Positions 34,812 to 43,379 of a stretch of 64,000 nucleotides of DNA are shown here, one piece after another. Position numbers and translations under genes: made by a program. The notes beneath the pieces are model-generated. The model saw only the letters and a list, made by a program, of their open reading frames with translations, did not search any database and was not told where the DNA came from. Each line of letters begins with the position of its first letter. The stretch's first letter is position 1. Source of the DNA: Paenibacillus sp. HW567 (lineage in GTDB: Bacteria; Bacillota; Bacilli; Paenibacillales; Paenibacillaceae); the NCBI RefSeq assembly GCF_000374185.1, contig NZ_KB910518.1, positions 5,423,003-5,487,002 of the forward strand, read 5' to 3'.

Positions 34812-37034
34812 CTATTTCACCGTAACCTCATACAAGGTTCCGCCATTGACACCTGTCTCTGTTCCCTGCCAATCTGCGGTCGGAACCACTGTCCCGTTCT
34901 CCGTAATCCAACTGGTAATTTCTGAATTGCCGCCGCGTCCGCCGCCGCCGCCCATGCCGCCGGTAGTGACGAGGAAATATTTCACTTTGCCGCTGGCCAC
35001 CAGCGCCTTCAATGTATCGGTGGTGTACGGCACATCCGAACCGTTGAACCCGTTAAGAATGACTACCGATTCGCCTTTGTCGATGATATACGGGCCTGCC
35101 GTTCCGTAATCCATCGCCGCGAACAGATACTTCTCGCCTGTATTATGCTCCTTCAGGTAGGACAGCAGATTCTCATTGACACCCGTGGTGTTATTTCTGC
35201 CGCCACCGCCGCCCATGCCGCCAAAACCACTGTCGCTGTCCGGGCCGGCCGCCGGGGTCATGCTGTTCAGGCCGTACGTTATCGGCGTAAACGCCCAGTA
35301 CGTAGGTCCGATCAGCAGCACCAGCAACCCAAGCACAGCCGCCACATGAATTAGCGGCTTCTCTTTGCCTTGCAGTATCCGAAGGATGAGCAGCAGCAGG
35401 GAGACTGCAATTCCCGCCGCAAGCACACCGATGGACCAGCCGCTTCCAATCTTATCGTCGTACGGATGAATAATGTACCACTGGAACACAGCCGTTGACA
35501 GCGTTGCCGCCGGGAGCAGCCAGGACAGCCAGGTTGAACGTTCCTTATAATAGGTCCAGAGTTGCAGCCACCCTGCACCGGCCAGCGCTGCAATCGGCGG
35601 AGCCATCATAATGAGATAGTACTGGTGGAAAAATCCGGCGATGCTGAAGAATCCCATAACCGGCACCAGCCAGGCCAGCCAGAACAGCGCTTCTTTATGC
35701 TTCTGTGTAAAGTTCCTTCTGCGCAGGCTGGCAAAAATCCCAATGCAGCCGAACAGCAGGAAGGGCAGCAGCCAGCTAGCTTGACCGGACAACGCCGATT
35801 GGAACAAGCGCAGCGGACCTGCGGTACCTGTATTGAACATTCCGCCGCCGCGGTTCATCCCGCCTGGCCCGCCATTGAACTGGCCGCCCTGGCCTCTGCC
35901 GGAGTCGCGGCCCTCTCTGTCCATTCGCCCGCCTTGGGCCTGGCCCTGCGTTCCGCCGTCACCTGCGGTCTGTCCGCGGCCGGTTGAGCCGTCATCCATT
36001 CCGCCTGGAGCCTGCCCCGGCGGCTGACCGCCATTGCCCGTTTGGCTGCCGCCAGTACCTTGGCTGTCTGTACCATTGCCTTGGCCGCCGTCAGCACCCT
36101 GACCGCCACCGCCGTTCATCATCCCTTGACCGCCGGCACCATTCATAGCCGGCATCTCGCCGCGGTTCCATGCCGGCATTTCACCGCCGCCGAACATGCC
36201 CCCGCCGCCGCCAGGGAAACCGCCGCCGCTGCCGCCCGTGCTGCGGTCACCGGTCAAACGCGATACCCCGTTATAGCCAAAAGCCAAATTCAGTACAGAG
36301 TTGGTGCCGCTGCTGCCCATATAAGGGCGTTTGCTGGCCGGGATCGAATCCACGATCACCGCCCAGGACAGGGAGACCACTAGCAGCACTGCCGTGCAGG
36401 CTGCCAGCACCCCGGTTTTTTTCTTCCAGTTCACCTTCGCTGCCAGAATATAAAAGAGGTAAAATGCAGGCAATACCATGTAGGCCTGAAGCATTTTTTC
36501 GTTGAAACCTACGCCAATAAGTGCAAATGCGGCAAGCAGACTGCCAATTTTGCTGCTCTTTGTTCCCTTGAACAGAAACCAAGCTGCCAGCAGCAGTGTA
36601 AATACCAGCATCGCATCAATATTGTTCGTTCTGCTGACAGCGGCAGCTACCGGAGTCGAGGCCATTGCAAGTGCGGCCAACCGCGCTGCTGTTCTTCCAA
36701 AAGTCGGCTTCACCAGCAGATACACCAGCAGGACCGAGCCAACACCGCCCAGCGCCTGCGGCAGAATAACGCTCCAGCCATGCAGTCCGAAGATCAGAGC
36801 GCTGAGGGTCTGAAGCCAGAAGGTGACTGGCGGCTTATCGACCGTTACCGAGCCTGCCGAGTCCAGCGAGGCGAAGAAGAAATTGTGGAAGCTCTGCAGC
36901 ATGCTCCCTACCGCCGTTGTATAGTACGTGTTAACATAATGATCATTCCAGATTCCATACCCGTACAGAAATGCTGCAAGCAGCAGGATGGCAAGCAGTA
37001 CAACATCGGAACCCAGCTTTTTAATCAGTTTCAT
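34812..37034 (-). CDS. GT39/ArnT-like polyprenyl-phosphate-dependent glycosyltransferase with Gly-rich insert (YkcB-like)
   Basis: A 740-residue multi-spanning enzyme with the family N-terminal loop NDHYVNTYYTTAV, SLDSAGSVTVDKPPVTFW (acidic catalytic loop) and SRTNNIDAMLVF. Expected role: moving a sugar from a lipid carrier to an extracellular acceptor. Between the eighth and ninth membrane segments lies a very Gly-, Gln-, Asn- and Met-rich stretch (residues about 267-402), probably extracellular. Smaller GGMGGGGG blocks recur near the C-terminus. The start at 37034 follows GGAGTGGAG. First gene of the GT39-GT2-galU set. Confidence 0.9.
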   Translation of the reverse strand: MKLIKKLGSDVVLLAILLLAAFLYGYGIWNDHYVNTYYTTAVGSMLQSFHNFFFASLDSAGSVTVDKPPVTFWLQTLSALIFGLHGWSVILPQALGGVGSVLLVYLLVKPTFGRTAARLAALAMASTPVAAAVSRTNNIDAMLVFTLLLAAWFLFKGTKSSKIGSLLAAFALIGVGFNEKMLQAYMVLPAFYLFYILAAKVNWKKKTGVLAACTAVLLVVSLSWAVIVDSIPASKRPYMGSSGTNSVLNLAFGYNGVSRLTGDRSTGGSGGGFPGGGGGMFGGGEMPAWNRGEMPAMNGAGGQGMMNGGGGQGADGGQGNGTDSQGTGGSQTGNGGQPPGQAPGGMDDGSTGRGQTAGDGGTQGQAQGGRMDREGRDSGRGQGGQFNGGPGGMNRGGGMFNTGTAGPLRLFQSALSGQASWLLPFLLFGCIGIFASLRRRNFTQKHKEALFWLAWLVPVMGFFSIAGFFHQYYLIMMAPPIAALAGAGWLQLWTYYKERSTWLSWLLPAATLSTAVFQWYIIHPYDDKIGSGWSIGVLAAGIAVSLLLLILRILQGKEKPLIHVAAVLGLLVLLIGPTYWAFTPITYGLNSMTPAAGPDSDSGFGGMGGGGGRNNTTGVNENLLSYLKEHNTGEKYLFAAMDYGTAGPYIIDKGESVVILNGFNGSDVPYTTDTLKALVASGKVKYFLVTTGGMGGGGGRGGNSEITSWITENGTVVPTADWQGTETGVNGGTLYEVTVK

Positions 37035-37187
37035 CTCCACTCCACTCCCATCCATCTATTCCGGCAGTGCTATTCCCCCCGGTTCAGCTTTACTTAGGTG
37101 TATTATTGCACCCGTACCTTAACCCATAATGAAATCAAGCTGAATGTTTGCTGAAACCCGGATTAACCTGGAGGATGCGGGCACGCC

Positions 37188-37212
37188 AAAAAAGCCCCAC
37201 AAAGCGGGGCTT
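37188..37212 (-). terminator. Terminator of the DUF1697 gene
   Basis: Compact stem AAGCCCC / GGGGCTT with loop ACAAAGC, followed on the minus strand by six T. Confidence 0.85.
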
Positions 37213-37236
37213 GCTTCAAGACCTGCTCCGGGTGCC

Positions 37237-37803
37237 TCAGGTGCGTGCAGCAGTCTCCTGTTCACTGCGGCCCAGCGCGGCCAGTTTATTCACCGTATTC
37301 CAGTTGCGAGCGGTGATGGACGTGCCCAGCAGCTTCTCCAGCGGAACCTTGAACAGCGGGGATTTACTTACACTCACCTCATACAGGGTGTACATTTCTC
37401 TGCCAACCACACGAAGCTTGTCCGCGCCATCCGCATAAGGGCGAAGCTGCTCCAGCGCCTGCGCCGAAGGCTCTTTTTCCAGAAAAGAAACATACAGCCG
37501 CTTATATTCCTCTTCCTCAAAAAGCTCAAACGGATTGCCTGCGATCACCGCTTCCAGCTCCTCCAGAGTGCGGATCAGCACGGAAGCATCGAACCCGAAC
37601 GTTTCGATAATCTTCGCACGAATCGTATCCGCAAGCAGCGCGCTACCTGTTTCCCCGCTCTCAAACACTACATTCCCGCTCTGGATATAGGTTCGGACCC
37701 GGTCATATCCGAGCGACTCGAACATGGCCTTCAGCGCCTGCATTTTGATGATTTTGTTGCCGCCAACGTTGATGCCCTTCAGCAGCGCAATATAGGTATT
37801 CAT
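37237..37803 (-). CDS. DUF1697 family protein
   Basis: A 188-residue cytoplasmic protein with the family pattern: YIALLKGINVGGNKIIKMQALK at the N-terminus, SLGYDRVRTYIQSGNVVF, and the C-terminal TARNWNTVNKLAAL. Biochemical function of the family is not established. Starts about 25 bases after the upstream phosphotransferase-like gene, so it may be in the same unit. Confidence 0.9.
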   Translation of the reverse strand: MNTYIALLKGINVGGNKIIKMQALKAMFESLGYDRVRTYIQSGNVVFESGETGSALLADTIRAKIIETFGFDASVLIRTLEELEAVIAGNPFELFEEEEYKRLYVSFLEKEPSAQALEQLRPYADGADKLRVVGREMYTLYEVSVSKSPLFKVPLEKLLGTSITARNWNTVNKLAALGRSEQETAART

Positions 37804-37828
37804 AGCACACCTTCTTTCCTTAACCCCA

Positions 37829-38641
37829 TTAAAGGGTCGATATAGAACTCAGACGTCTGCGGATTTCACGGACAAGCTGCTCTTTTTCAGCAGTCGGAAT
37901 TCCTTCTACCAGCCTTGCCGCCGCTACCGGAAGCACCCAGGCATTAATTTCGGCGTAGGAGCCGCCCGATAATCTGAGGTACTCCCGAATATATCCTTTA
38001 GTAAGCCTCTGCCTCATAAAAGCCAACAACACCCTGGTTAACCAGGATGCCCCCGGCGGGACGGCTCCCATACTGAGCATCACCACGGTTCGTGCCGCAT
38101 CCCCGGCAGGATTGCCGGACATTCCGGTCATCCAGTCGATGACCCAGACTTGCTCGCCCATAAGCACATTGTCGGGGTGGAAATCACCATGCAGCAGCCG
38201 CTCTCCCTCAGGGAGCTTCTCCAGCTCGCCCAGCACAGCCGTTTTCTCCTCCAGCGTGAGCATGGGCGCGGCGATAATGGTTTTGTGCAGAGCTTCCTTC
38301 TGCCGTCCCAATCCTTCCGGGCCTTCAAGCTTATGCAGCTTATAGTGAAGTGCCGCCATCCGCCGGGCATACCCGCCAAGCCTCCACGGCTTCTCGCTGA
38401 TCAGCTTCAGCATTGACCGGCCATGAATCTGCTGGAATACAATGCCTTTGCGGCCCTCTGATGTAATAAGCTCCATGGGCTGCGGAGTCTGGACATTATG
38501 CCCATGCACATATTTACTGATTTCATATTCATGTTCCACGTGATGCCCGGGAATATTATCCCGGTAAAGCTTCAGAATCGCTCCGGTTCCATGCTCCCAC
38601 ACCTCTGCGGTTCTGCCTTCTCCAACCTTTTTTCCCTGCAC
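37829..38641 (-). CDS. Aminoglycoside-phosphotransferase-fold kinase
   Basis: A 270-residue APH/choline-kinase fold protein. Visible are a degenerate glycine loop KVGEGRTAEVWEHG, the Lys in ILKLYRD, the Brenner catalytic loop LLHGDFHPDNVLM and the metal-binding VIDWMTG. Small-molecule substrate unknown; nothing marks it as an antibiotic resistance enzyme. I start at the GTG at 38641, preceded by GGGGGA and 14 bases after the stop of the monooxygenase gene; the frame is open further upstream within that gene. Confidence 0.85.
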   Translation of the reverse strand: MQGKKVGEGRTAEVWEHGTGAILKLYRDNIPGHHVEHEYEISKYVHGHNVQTPQPMELITSEGRKGIVFQQIHGRSMLKLISEKPWRLGGYARRMAALHYKLHKLEGPEGLGRQKEALHKTIIAAPMLTLEEKTAVLGELEKLPEGERLLHGDFHPDNVLMGEQVWVIDWMTGMSGNPAGDAARTVVMLSMGAVPPGASWLTRVLLAFMRQRLTKGYIREYLRLSGGSYAEINAWVLPVAAARLVEGIPTAEKEQLVREIRRRLSSISTL

Positions 38642-38655
38642 GCTTCTTCCCCCAT

Positions 38656-38952
38656 CTACTCCAGATTGATACGAGCGAAATGCTCCACTACCGGGAACGG
38701 GCTGTAATAATGATGCAAAAGCGCCTTCCATTCCTGATATTGGCCGGATTCTCTGAACCCTACAGTGTGATCCTCAAGATTGCGCCATTTTACCAGCAGC
38801 AGGTATTTATGGTCATCCTCAAGACAATGCTGCAGCTCATGGCCTAAATACCCCTCAATAGAGGCAATCAGCACGGACGCTTCTTTAAAGCTCTGTTCAA
38901 ACTGGCCGGCAAGCCCCGGCTTCACCTGAAGCATGGCTGCTTCCAGAATCAT
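38656..38952 (-). CDS. Antibiotic biosynthesis monooxygenase (ABM) family protein
   Basis: A 98-residue dimeric ferredoxin-like fold: LEAAMLQVKPGLAGQFEQSFKEA at the N-terminus, then EGYLGHELQHCLEDDHKYLLLVKW and HTVGFRESGQYQEWKALLHH, matching the ABM pattern. Members act as cofactor-free oxygenases or heme-degrading enzymes. Two in-frame ATG codons follow AAGGAG; the second (38952) has the better spacing. Confidence 0.87.
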   Translation of the reverse strand: MILEAAMLQVKPGLAGQFEQSFKEASVLIASIEGYLGHELQHCLEDDHKYLLLVKWRNLEDHTVGFRESGQYQEWKALLHHYYSPFPVVEHFARINLE

Positions 38953-38978
38953 AATCATCGTCTCCTTGCTGCCTGTAA

Positions 38979-39186
38979 ATTGAACTATAGATTTTCATAT
39001 TGGGGTCTGGTCGTAACTGCGGAGAATGTTTGGACTTCCGGCCGCTGTTGTATTCAGATGTTTTTTATTATATCGCTTAGCGGATAACATCTGAATACAA
39101 AGGCGGACGCGTTCGCTCCTCCAGTTCCAAACTTCCCCTCCGTCACTTCGGCCCTTTCTATATTTTCTTTAGTTCGACTTATATAG
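38979..39186 (-). mobile_element. MITE-like structured element, copy 1
   Basis: About 208 bases, closely similar to the reverse complement of 46181-46398. Ends carry TTGAACTA and TAGTTCGACTTATATAG as imperfect terminal inverted repeats. Nested inside are near-complementary GAATGTTTGGACTT and AGTTCCAAACTTCCCC, and a perfect 13-bp stem (GTATTCAGATGTT at 39050-39062 with 39086-39098). There is no coding capacity. It fills most of the divergent region between the ABM and alkyltransferase-like genes. Confidence 0.8.
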
Positions 39187-39288
39187 TAATCTTGATCCAT
39201 AATAGCACGGGAACTTCTGATATAATTCAGCTATATAAGCTGTAGTTGCAATGAAAATACTGCTTCTCTTAGCCAAAGGAGCCCGTTA

Positions 39289-39630
39289 ATGACACCATTT
39301 ACAGAAAAGGTTATCTCCGTTATCCGTTCAATTCCCGAAGGCAGCGTCATGACCTACGGAGGCATTGCCCGCGCAGCAGGAAGTCCCCGGGGGGCCAGAC
39401 AGGTCGTCCGCATTCTCCATTCCATGAGCCGCAAATACAAGCTGCCGTGGCACAGAGTCGTGAATGCTGAGGGGAGAATCGCCCTGACCGATGATGAATC
39501 CAGCTCACTGCAGCAGCTATTTTTGCTGAGCGAGGGAATCGTTTTTGATGACAAGGGCGTGATTGATCTACAGCGCTACCTGCACCACCCCGGGCCAGAT
39601 GAAGATTATCTTCTTCCGCCCCCGGAATAG
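39289..39630 (+). CDS. Alkyltransferase-like protein (ATL, MGMT family)
   Basis: A 113-residue MGMT-fold DNA-binding protein: EKVISVIRSIPEGSVMTYGGIARAAG with the arginine finger region GARQVVRILHSM. In the active site the alkyl-accepting cysteine of PCHRV is replaced: PWHRVV. It therefore cannot dealkylate directly; ATL proteins bind O6-alkylguanine and hand it to nucleotide excision repair. Its last 25 bases overlap the convergent DUF1361 gene. Confidence 0.93.
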   Translation: MTPFTEKVISVIRSIPEGSVMTYGGIARAAGSPRGARQVVRILHSMSRKYKLPWHRVVNAEGRIALTDDESSSLQQLFLLSEGIVFDDKGVIDLQRYLHHPGPDEDYLLPPPE

Positions 39631-40307
39631 GCGCGTCCGCCCCCTTTGCCCAGCACATTCAGCAGGCAATACATCGTCGCATAAATCGCGAGCAGCACAC
39701 AGGCAACGAACAGGCTGAAGAAGACAGACTGCCGGTTCAGGCTATCCATAACGAGCTGATATAGCTGATGCCGGTCGGTGAGCACATCCCAGCTATTCAG
39801 CCGGTAGACCCGGCCAAGCAATACACCATAGCCCCCCAGTGCACAGGCGGACAGCACGAAGACCCAGGAGAGCAGCAGGTTGCTTTTGCGGTAAATGACC
39901 GCTTGGAACTGATAGAGGGAGAAGAAGCCCGTCAGCCAGCCGCTCCAGGTGAACAGCAGCAGCATGACCAGATCATACCAGAAGCGGCTTTGAACGATTC
40001 CTCCTACAAAATACAAATTTTTGCGCATCATCAAATGCACCAGATCGGTCATAATGTAAGGCGCGTTCGGAAAAAACAGCAGCCAGGCTATGCCAAGCGG
40101 AAACACCAGCAGTCCGCCGATCTTCCTCTTATCCAGCTCATGGGCCGCCATAGAGAATACAAACGGAAGCCAGGCCAGAAACAGATTCCAGATCAAGAAC
40201 TCGAAATAGTCATCCGTCCGCTGAGACACTACGCTGTAGACCGCGAGCGTTGCCAGAGTCAGTCCCGCCAAAAGCAGAACTACTCTGGAATAGTTCAATT
40301 CCTTCAT
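39606..40307 (-). CDS. DUF1361 family membrane protein
   Basis: A 233-residue integral membrane protein with six or seven helices and the family features FEFLIWNLFLAWLPFVFS, GIAWLLFFPNAPYIMTDLVH and RLNSWDVL. Function unknown. AAGGAG lies 11 bases before the ATG. The upstream region contains a pair of TTGTACAAATATT direct repeats. Confidence 0.9.
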   Translation of the reverse strand: MKELNYSRVVLLLAGLTLATLAVYSVVSQRTDDYFEFLIWNLFLAWLPFVFSMAAHELDKRKIGGLLVFPLGIAWLLFFPNAPYIMTDLVHLMMRKNLYFVGGIVQSRFWYDLVMLLLFTWSGWLTGFFSLYQFQAVIYRKSNLLLSWVFVLSACALGGYGVLLGRVYRLNSWDVLTDRHQLYQLVMDSLNRQSVFFSLFVACVLLAIYATMYCLLNVLGKGGGRAYSGGGRR

Positions 40308-40356
40308 AAGTGTATAATCTCCTTATCCGTAAGAATTCGGTACAGGCTTCTTGTAA

Positions 40357-40390
40357 TTGTACAAATATTTACGTGCCTTGTACAAATATT
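40357..40390. promoter_or_regulatory. Direct repeat TTGTACAAATATT, possible operator of the DUF1361 gene
   Basis: Two identical 13-base copies at 40357-40369 and 40378-40390, 21 bases apart (two helical turns), each containing the palindrome TTGTACAA. Located 50-80 bases upstream of the minus-strand DUF1361 start. Confidence 0.5.
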
Positions 40391-40408
40391 ACATGTATTG
40401 TTATGACA

Positions 40409-40446
40409 AAATAAAAGCCCTGACGACTGAGCGCCCGGGCTTAAGA
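40409..40446 (-). terminator. Terminator of sulP
   Basis: AAGCCC / GGGCTT stem; minus-strand reading continues into TTTTATTTT. Located about 65 bases past the sulP stop. Confidence 0.7.
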
Positions 40447-40509
40447 TTGCTGCTGCTATAGTAAATGCTAATGTTTAAAAGAAATCAATGGCTGCAAAGC
40501 TTCCGTTGT

Positions 40510-42285
40510 CTATATCTCTCCGGTCAGTTTACGGGCCACCGCAGGCGTGCGGCCTTTGAACGCGCTGCGTCCAGCGACTTCCTCCAGCCCGGAGAACGCT
40601 GCGCATTCCCGGAAGGCCGCATGCCGGCAGCCCAGACATTTATTGTAATTAATCATCTTCAGCGCATCATTGATCGCTTCTCCCGTACGCGCATAGAATT
40701 GCGTCTCCCCGATCCGGTCATACAGCCCGGTCTTCTTGAGCAGCTCCAGCGGCTGGGATTGAATGCCGGAAATCATCAGTTGCCCGCCATCCTCCTGCAG
40801 CTTCTTCACCAGCCCCGCCAGATTGGCTTCGCCGGTAGTATCAATAAAAGGCACCTTGCCCATGCGCAGCAAGATTACCTTCGGCTGGTCGGGTCCAAGA
40901 CCCGGCATCGTATCATCGAAACGGTAAGCAGCCCCGAAGAAAAGCGGCCCCTCCACACTATAAATACCAATCTGCGGACAATCGTGGCTATCCGTGACCA
41001 TATGCGCCTCCACCTTTACAGAAGAAGGATCAGGCAGCACCTTGGACACCATATGAACCTCGCCCATCCGTTTGACGAACAGCACCACCGCCAGCACAAG
41101 GCCAACCTCTACCGCCAGCGTCAAATCGGCAAAGACCGTCAGCAGAAAAGTAATGAACAGCACCAGGGAATCCCCGGTCTTCAGCTTGAGCAGATGGAGA
41201 AATTCCTTGCGTTCGCTCATATTCCAGGCCACCACCATCAGGATGGGCGCCATTGCAGCCAGCGGAATGCTTGACGCATACGGGGCGAACAACAAAAGAA
41301 TCAGAAAGACCACAACGCCGTGAATCACACCCGACAACGGGGACACGGCTCCGCTCTTAATGTTGGTAGCGGTTCTGGCAATCGCTCCGGTAGCCGGAAT
41401 CCCGCCGAACAGCGGAGCGGCAATATTGGCAACCCCCTGCCCGATCAGCTCGCGGTTGCTGTCGTGGCGGCTGCCCGACATTCCGTCGGCAACAACAGCG
41501 GACAGCAGCGACTCAATCGCACCCAGCATGGCGATAACAAAGGCTGGACGAATCAGCAGCCTAATTCTCTCCCAGCTAATAACCGGGAAGTGGAAGCTCG
41601 GCAGCGTATTGGGGATGTCTCCATAGGCAGAGCCGATTGTGGTCACCTTACCGCTGAAGAACAGTGCCGCAATAATTGTTGCACAGAGCAGCCCAACCAG
41701 TGCTCCCGGCACTCTCGGCGCCAAACGCATTCCCAGCACAAGAACAGCCAGACAAATTACAGCCGTCAGAACACTGTACAAATTAATGGTTGAGATATGC
41801 AGGCCAATCTCCTTCATATTATCCACAAAGCTCTCATGCCGCTTTATACCCTTCAGGCCGAGAAAGTTCGCAATTTGCCCGGTGAAAATAATGACGGCTA
41901 TTCCCGCTGTAAACCCGATGGTTACGGGCTTCGGGATGAACTTGATCAGCACTCCCAGCCGAAGCAGCCCCATAATAACCAGAATGACTCCTGCCATCAT
42001 TCCGGCAAGCAGCAGATTTTCGTAGCCGTACTGCATGGCAATGGCGAACAAAATAGGAATAAACGCACCCGTAGGTCCGCCGATCTGAAACTTTGAACCG
42101 CCGAACAAGGAAATCAGAATCCCTGCAACTATGGTTGTATAAATTCCGTACTCCGGCTTTACGCCCGAAGCAATAGCAAATGCCATCCCCAGCGGGATGG
42201 CAATAACGCCGACGATTAACCCTGAAATCAGATCCTTGCGCAGCGCAGCAATATTGTAGCCTTTGAAACGGCCCCACCCTATCAT
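40510..42285 (-). CDS. SulP family inorganic anion transporter with STAS domain
   Basis: A 591-residue permease: N-terminal membrane domain with DLISGLIVGVIAIPLGMAFAIASG (about 19-42), the GGPTGAFIPIL loop, and about 12 helices to residue 400, then a cytoplasmic STAS domain (about 430-550) with LRMGKVPFIDTTG and LMISGIQSQPLELL. Substrate could be sulfate, bicarbonate or another anion. Unusual: a C-terminal tail with KCLGCRHAAFREC, three clustered cysteines and a His, beyond the STAS domain. An ArsR regulator lies directly upstream. Confidence 0.92.
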   Translation of the reverse strand: MIGWGRFKGYNIAALRKDLISGLIVGVIAIPLGMAFAIASGVKPEYGIYTTIVAGILISLFGGSKFQIGGPTGAFIPILFAIAMQYGYENLLLAGMMAGVILVIMGLLRLGVLIKFIPKPVTIGFTAGIAVIIFTGQIANFLGLKGIKRHESFVDNMKEIGLHISTINLYSVLTAVICLAVLVLGMRLAPRVPGALVGLLCATIIAALFFSGKVTTIGSAYGDIPNTLPSFHFPVISWERIRLLIRPAFVIAMLGAIESLLSAVVADGMSGSRHDSNRELIGQGVANIAAPLFGGIPATGAIARTATNIKSGAVSPLSGVIHGVVVFLILLLFAPYASSIPLAAMAPILMVVAWNMSERKEFLHLLKLKTGDSLVLFITFLLTVFADLTLAVEVGLVLAVVLFVKRMGEVHMVSKVLPDPSSVKVEAHMVTDSHDCPQIGIYSVEGPLFFGAAYRFDDTMPGLGPDQPKVILLRMGKVPFIDTTGEANLAGLVKKLQEDGGQLMISGIQSQPLELLKKTGLYDRIGETQFYARTGEAINDALKMINYNKCLGCRHAAFRECAAFSGLEEVAGRSAFKGRTPAVARKLTGEI

Positions 42286-42391
42286 CCTTTAACCTTCTTT
42301 TCTCTAAATATCTGATTATTTGAATATAAGAGCAACATTACTCCTGCAAACCGCTCTTGTCAACGGGTAATCCGCCCCGGGAGACCCGGGG

Positions 42392-42718
42392 TTATTCGCT
42401 GCGGATACCCTCCAGAAGGGAGATGGCATTCACCAGATGGTTGTCGAATATTTGTTTGGCTACCGCCAGCAGGTCTTTGATCAGGGGATCACGCAGCGAG
42501 TAGATTACCGTCGTGCCTTCTTTTACACTCGCTACCACATTTTTGGCGCGGAGCACGGCTAGCTGCTGGGATACGGCAGACCCTTCGGACCCCAGAATCG
42601 CCTGCAGCTCGTTCACATTCTTCTCGCCTTCACTCAGCAGCTCCAGAATACGAATCCGCATCGGATGAGCCAGCGCCTTGAAAAATTCCGTCTTGAATTG
42701 CTGAATTTCGCTGTTCAT
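42392..42718 (-). CDS. ArsR-family winged-helix regulator
   Basis: A 108-residue repressor-type protein: FKTEFFKALAHPMRIRILELLSEG, recognition helix GSEGSAVSQQLAVLRAKNVV, wing EGTTVIYSLRDP. None of the classical metal-binding cysteines (CVC) is present, so it probably senses something other than arsenic or cadmium. ATG at 42718 follows AGAGGT. The 106-base gap to sulP and same orientation suggest that it controls or is co-transcribed with sulP. Confidence 0.9.
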   Translation of the reverse strand: MNSEIQQFKTEFFKALAHPMRIRILELLSEGEKNVNELQAILGSEGSAVSQQLAVLRAKNVVASVKEGTTVIYSLRDPLIKDLLAVAKQIFDNHLVNAISLLEGIRSE

Positions 42719-42811
42719 TGAACCTCTGCTCCTCATAGCTTACTTCTTGTTTAATGTTTATCTTAGCTTATTTAGCCAAGAGTGGCTATGCCGCCTGGGA
42801 ATTTATTCGGG

Positions 42812-43186
42812 CTAGAGTGCGGGGTACATACGGATTTCTTTCGCCCTGATCTCCACGAAACCGCCCAGTGCCATCGGTTCGCCGAGGCATTCAAGCATGA
42901 TCGAATCTTCACCCAGACGCAGGCAGCCGGTTCCGTCTTCCTCAATATTCTCCAGCACTCCGGTCAGAATAACATCGTTCCCTTCGGTCCGTATGCCATA
43001 CCCGCCTCCGCTTACCGGAACAATATCGACCCAGCGCATGAGCAAGGCGGGAAGCTCGAACTCCGCCGTACACTGGTCGCCCGGCTTCACGGGAGTTCCG
43101 CACCAGATTCCTTTGCCTTCGCCAAAGTCTGTCCCAAAGTGTACTTCATCCTTTTTTAGACCCTTACCCGTAATCTCAATATTCAT
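42812..43186 (-). CDS. Conserved hypothetical protein, beta-rich
   Basis: A 124-residue soluble protein, predicted mainly beta-stranded, with GKGIWCGTPVKPGDQC and repeated Gly turns. It has no signal peptide and resembles no family I can name. Stands alone between arsR and the aminotransferase. The ribosome site (GGGGCAGAG) is weak. Confidence 0.65.
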   Translation of the reverse strand: MNIEITGKGLKKDEVHFGTDFGEGKGIWCGTPVKPGDQCTAEFELPALLMRWVDIVPVSGGGYGIRTEGNDVILTGVLENIEEDGTGCLRLGEDSIMLECLGEPMALGGFVEIRAKEIRMYPAL

Positions 43187-43280
43187 CGCTCTGCCCCGTC
43201 TGCTTAAGTTTACTGCATATTATACACGCTGCCAGCCCGGTTACGCGATCAAGTATACTTCCGGGCGGCGGCACAGAGCA

Positions 43281-43330
43281 AACAGGGGAAGCTCCAAGCG
43301 CCCTTCGGCTCTCGAAACTTCCCCTGCTCA
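43281..43330 (-). terminator. Hairpin downstream of the aminotransferase gene
   Basis: ACAGGGGAAG ... CTTCCCCTGCT inverted repeat with an imperfect inner stem around GCCCTTCGGCTC. No clear T-run; it may terminate the minus-strand gene or be an unrelated structured repeat. Confidence 0.4.
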
Positions 43331-43379
43331 GCGAGAAAATAATGTTAATTTATGGCATGAATCCTTTATGGCCTTAAGT

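Noticed and set aside
35562..36383. Open frames opposite the Gly-rich part of the GT39 gene
   Set aside because: Low-complexity sequence keeps the other strand open; compositions are unnatural (Ala/Pro-rich).
37829..38641. Aminoglycoside resistance phosphotransferase
   Set aside because: Only the fold is shared; there are no resistance-class signatures and the neighbours are housekeeping-type genes.
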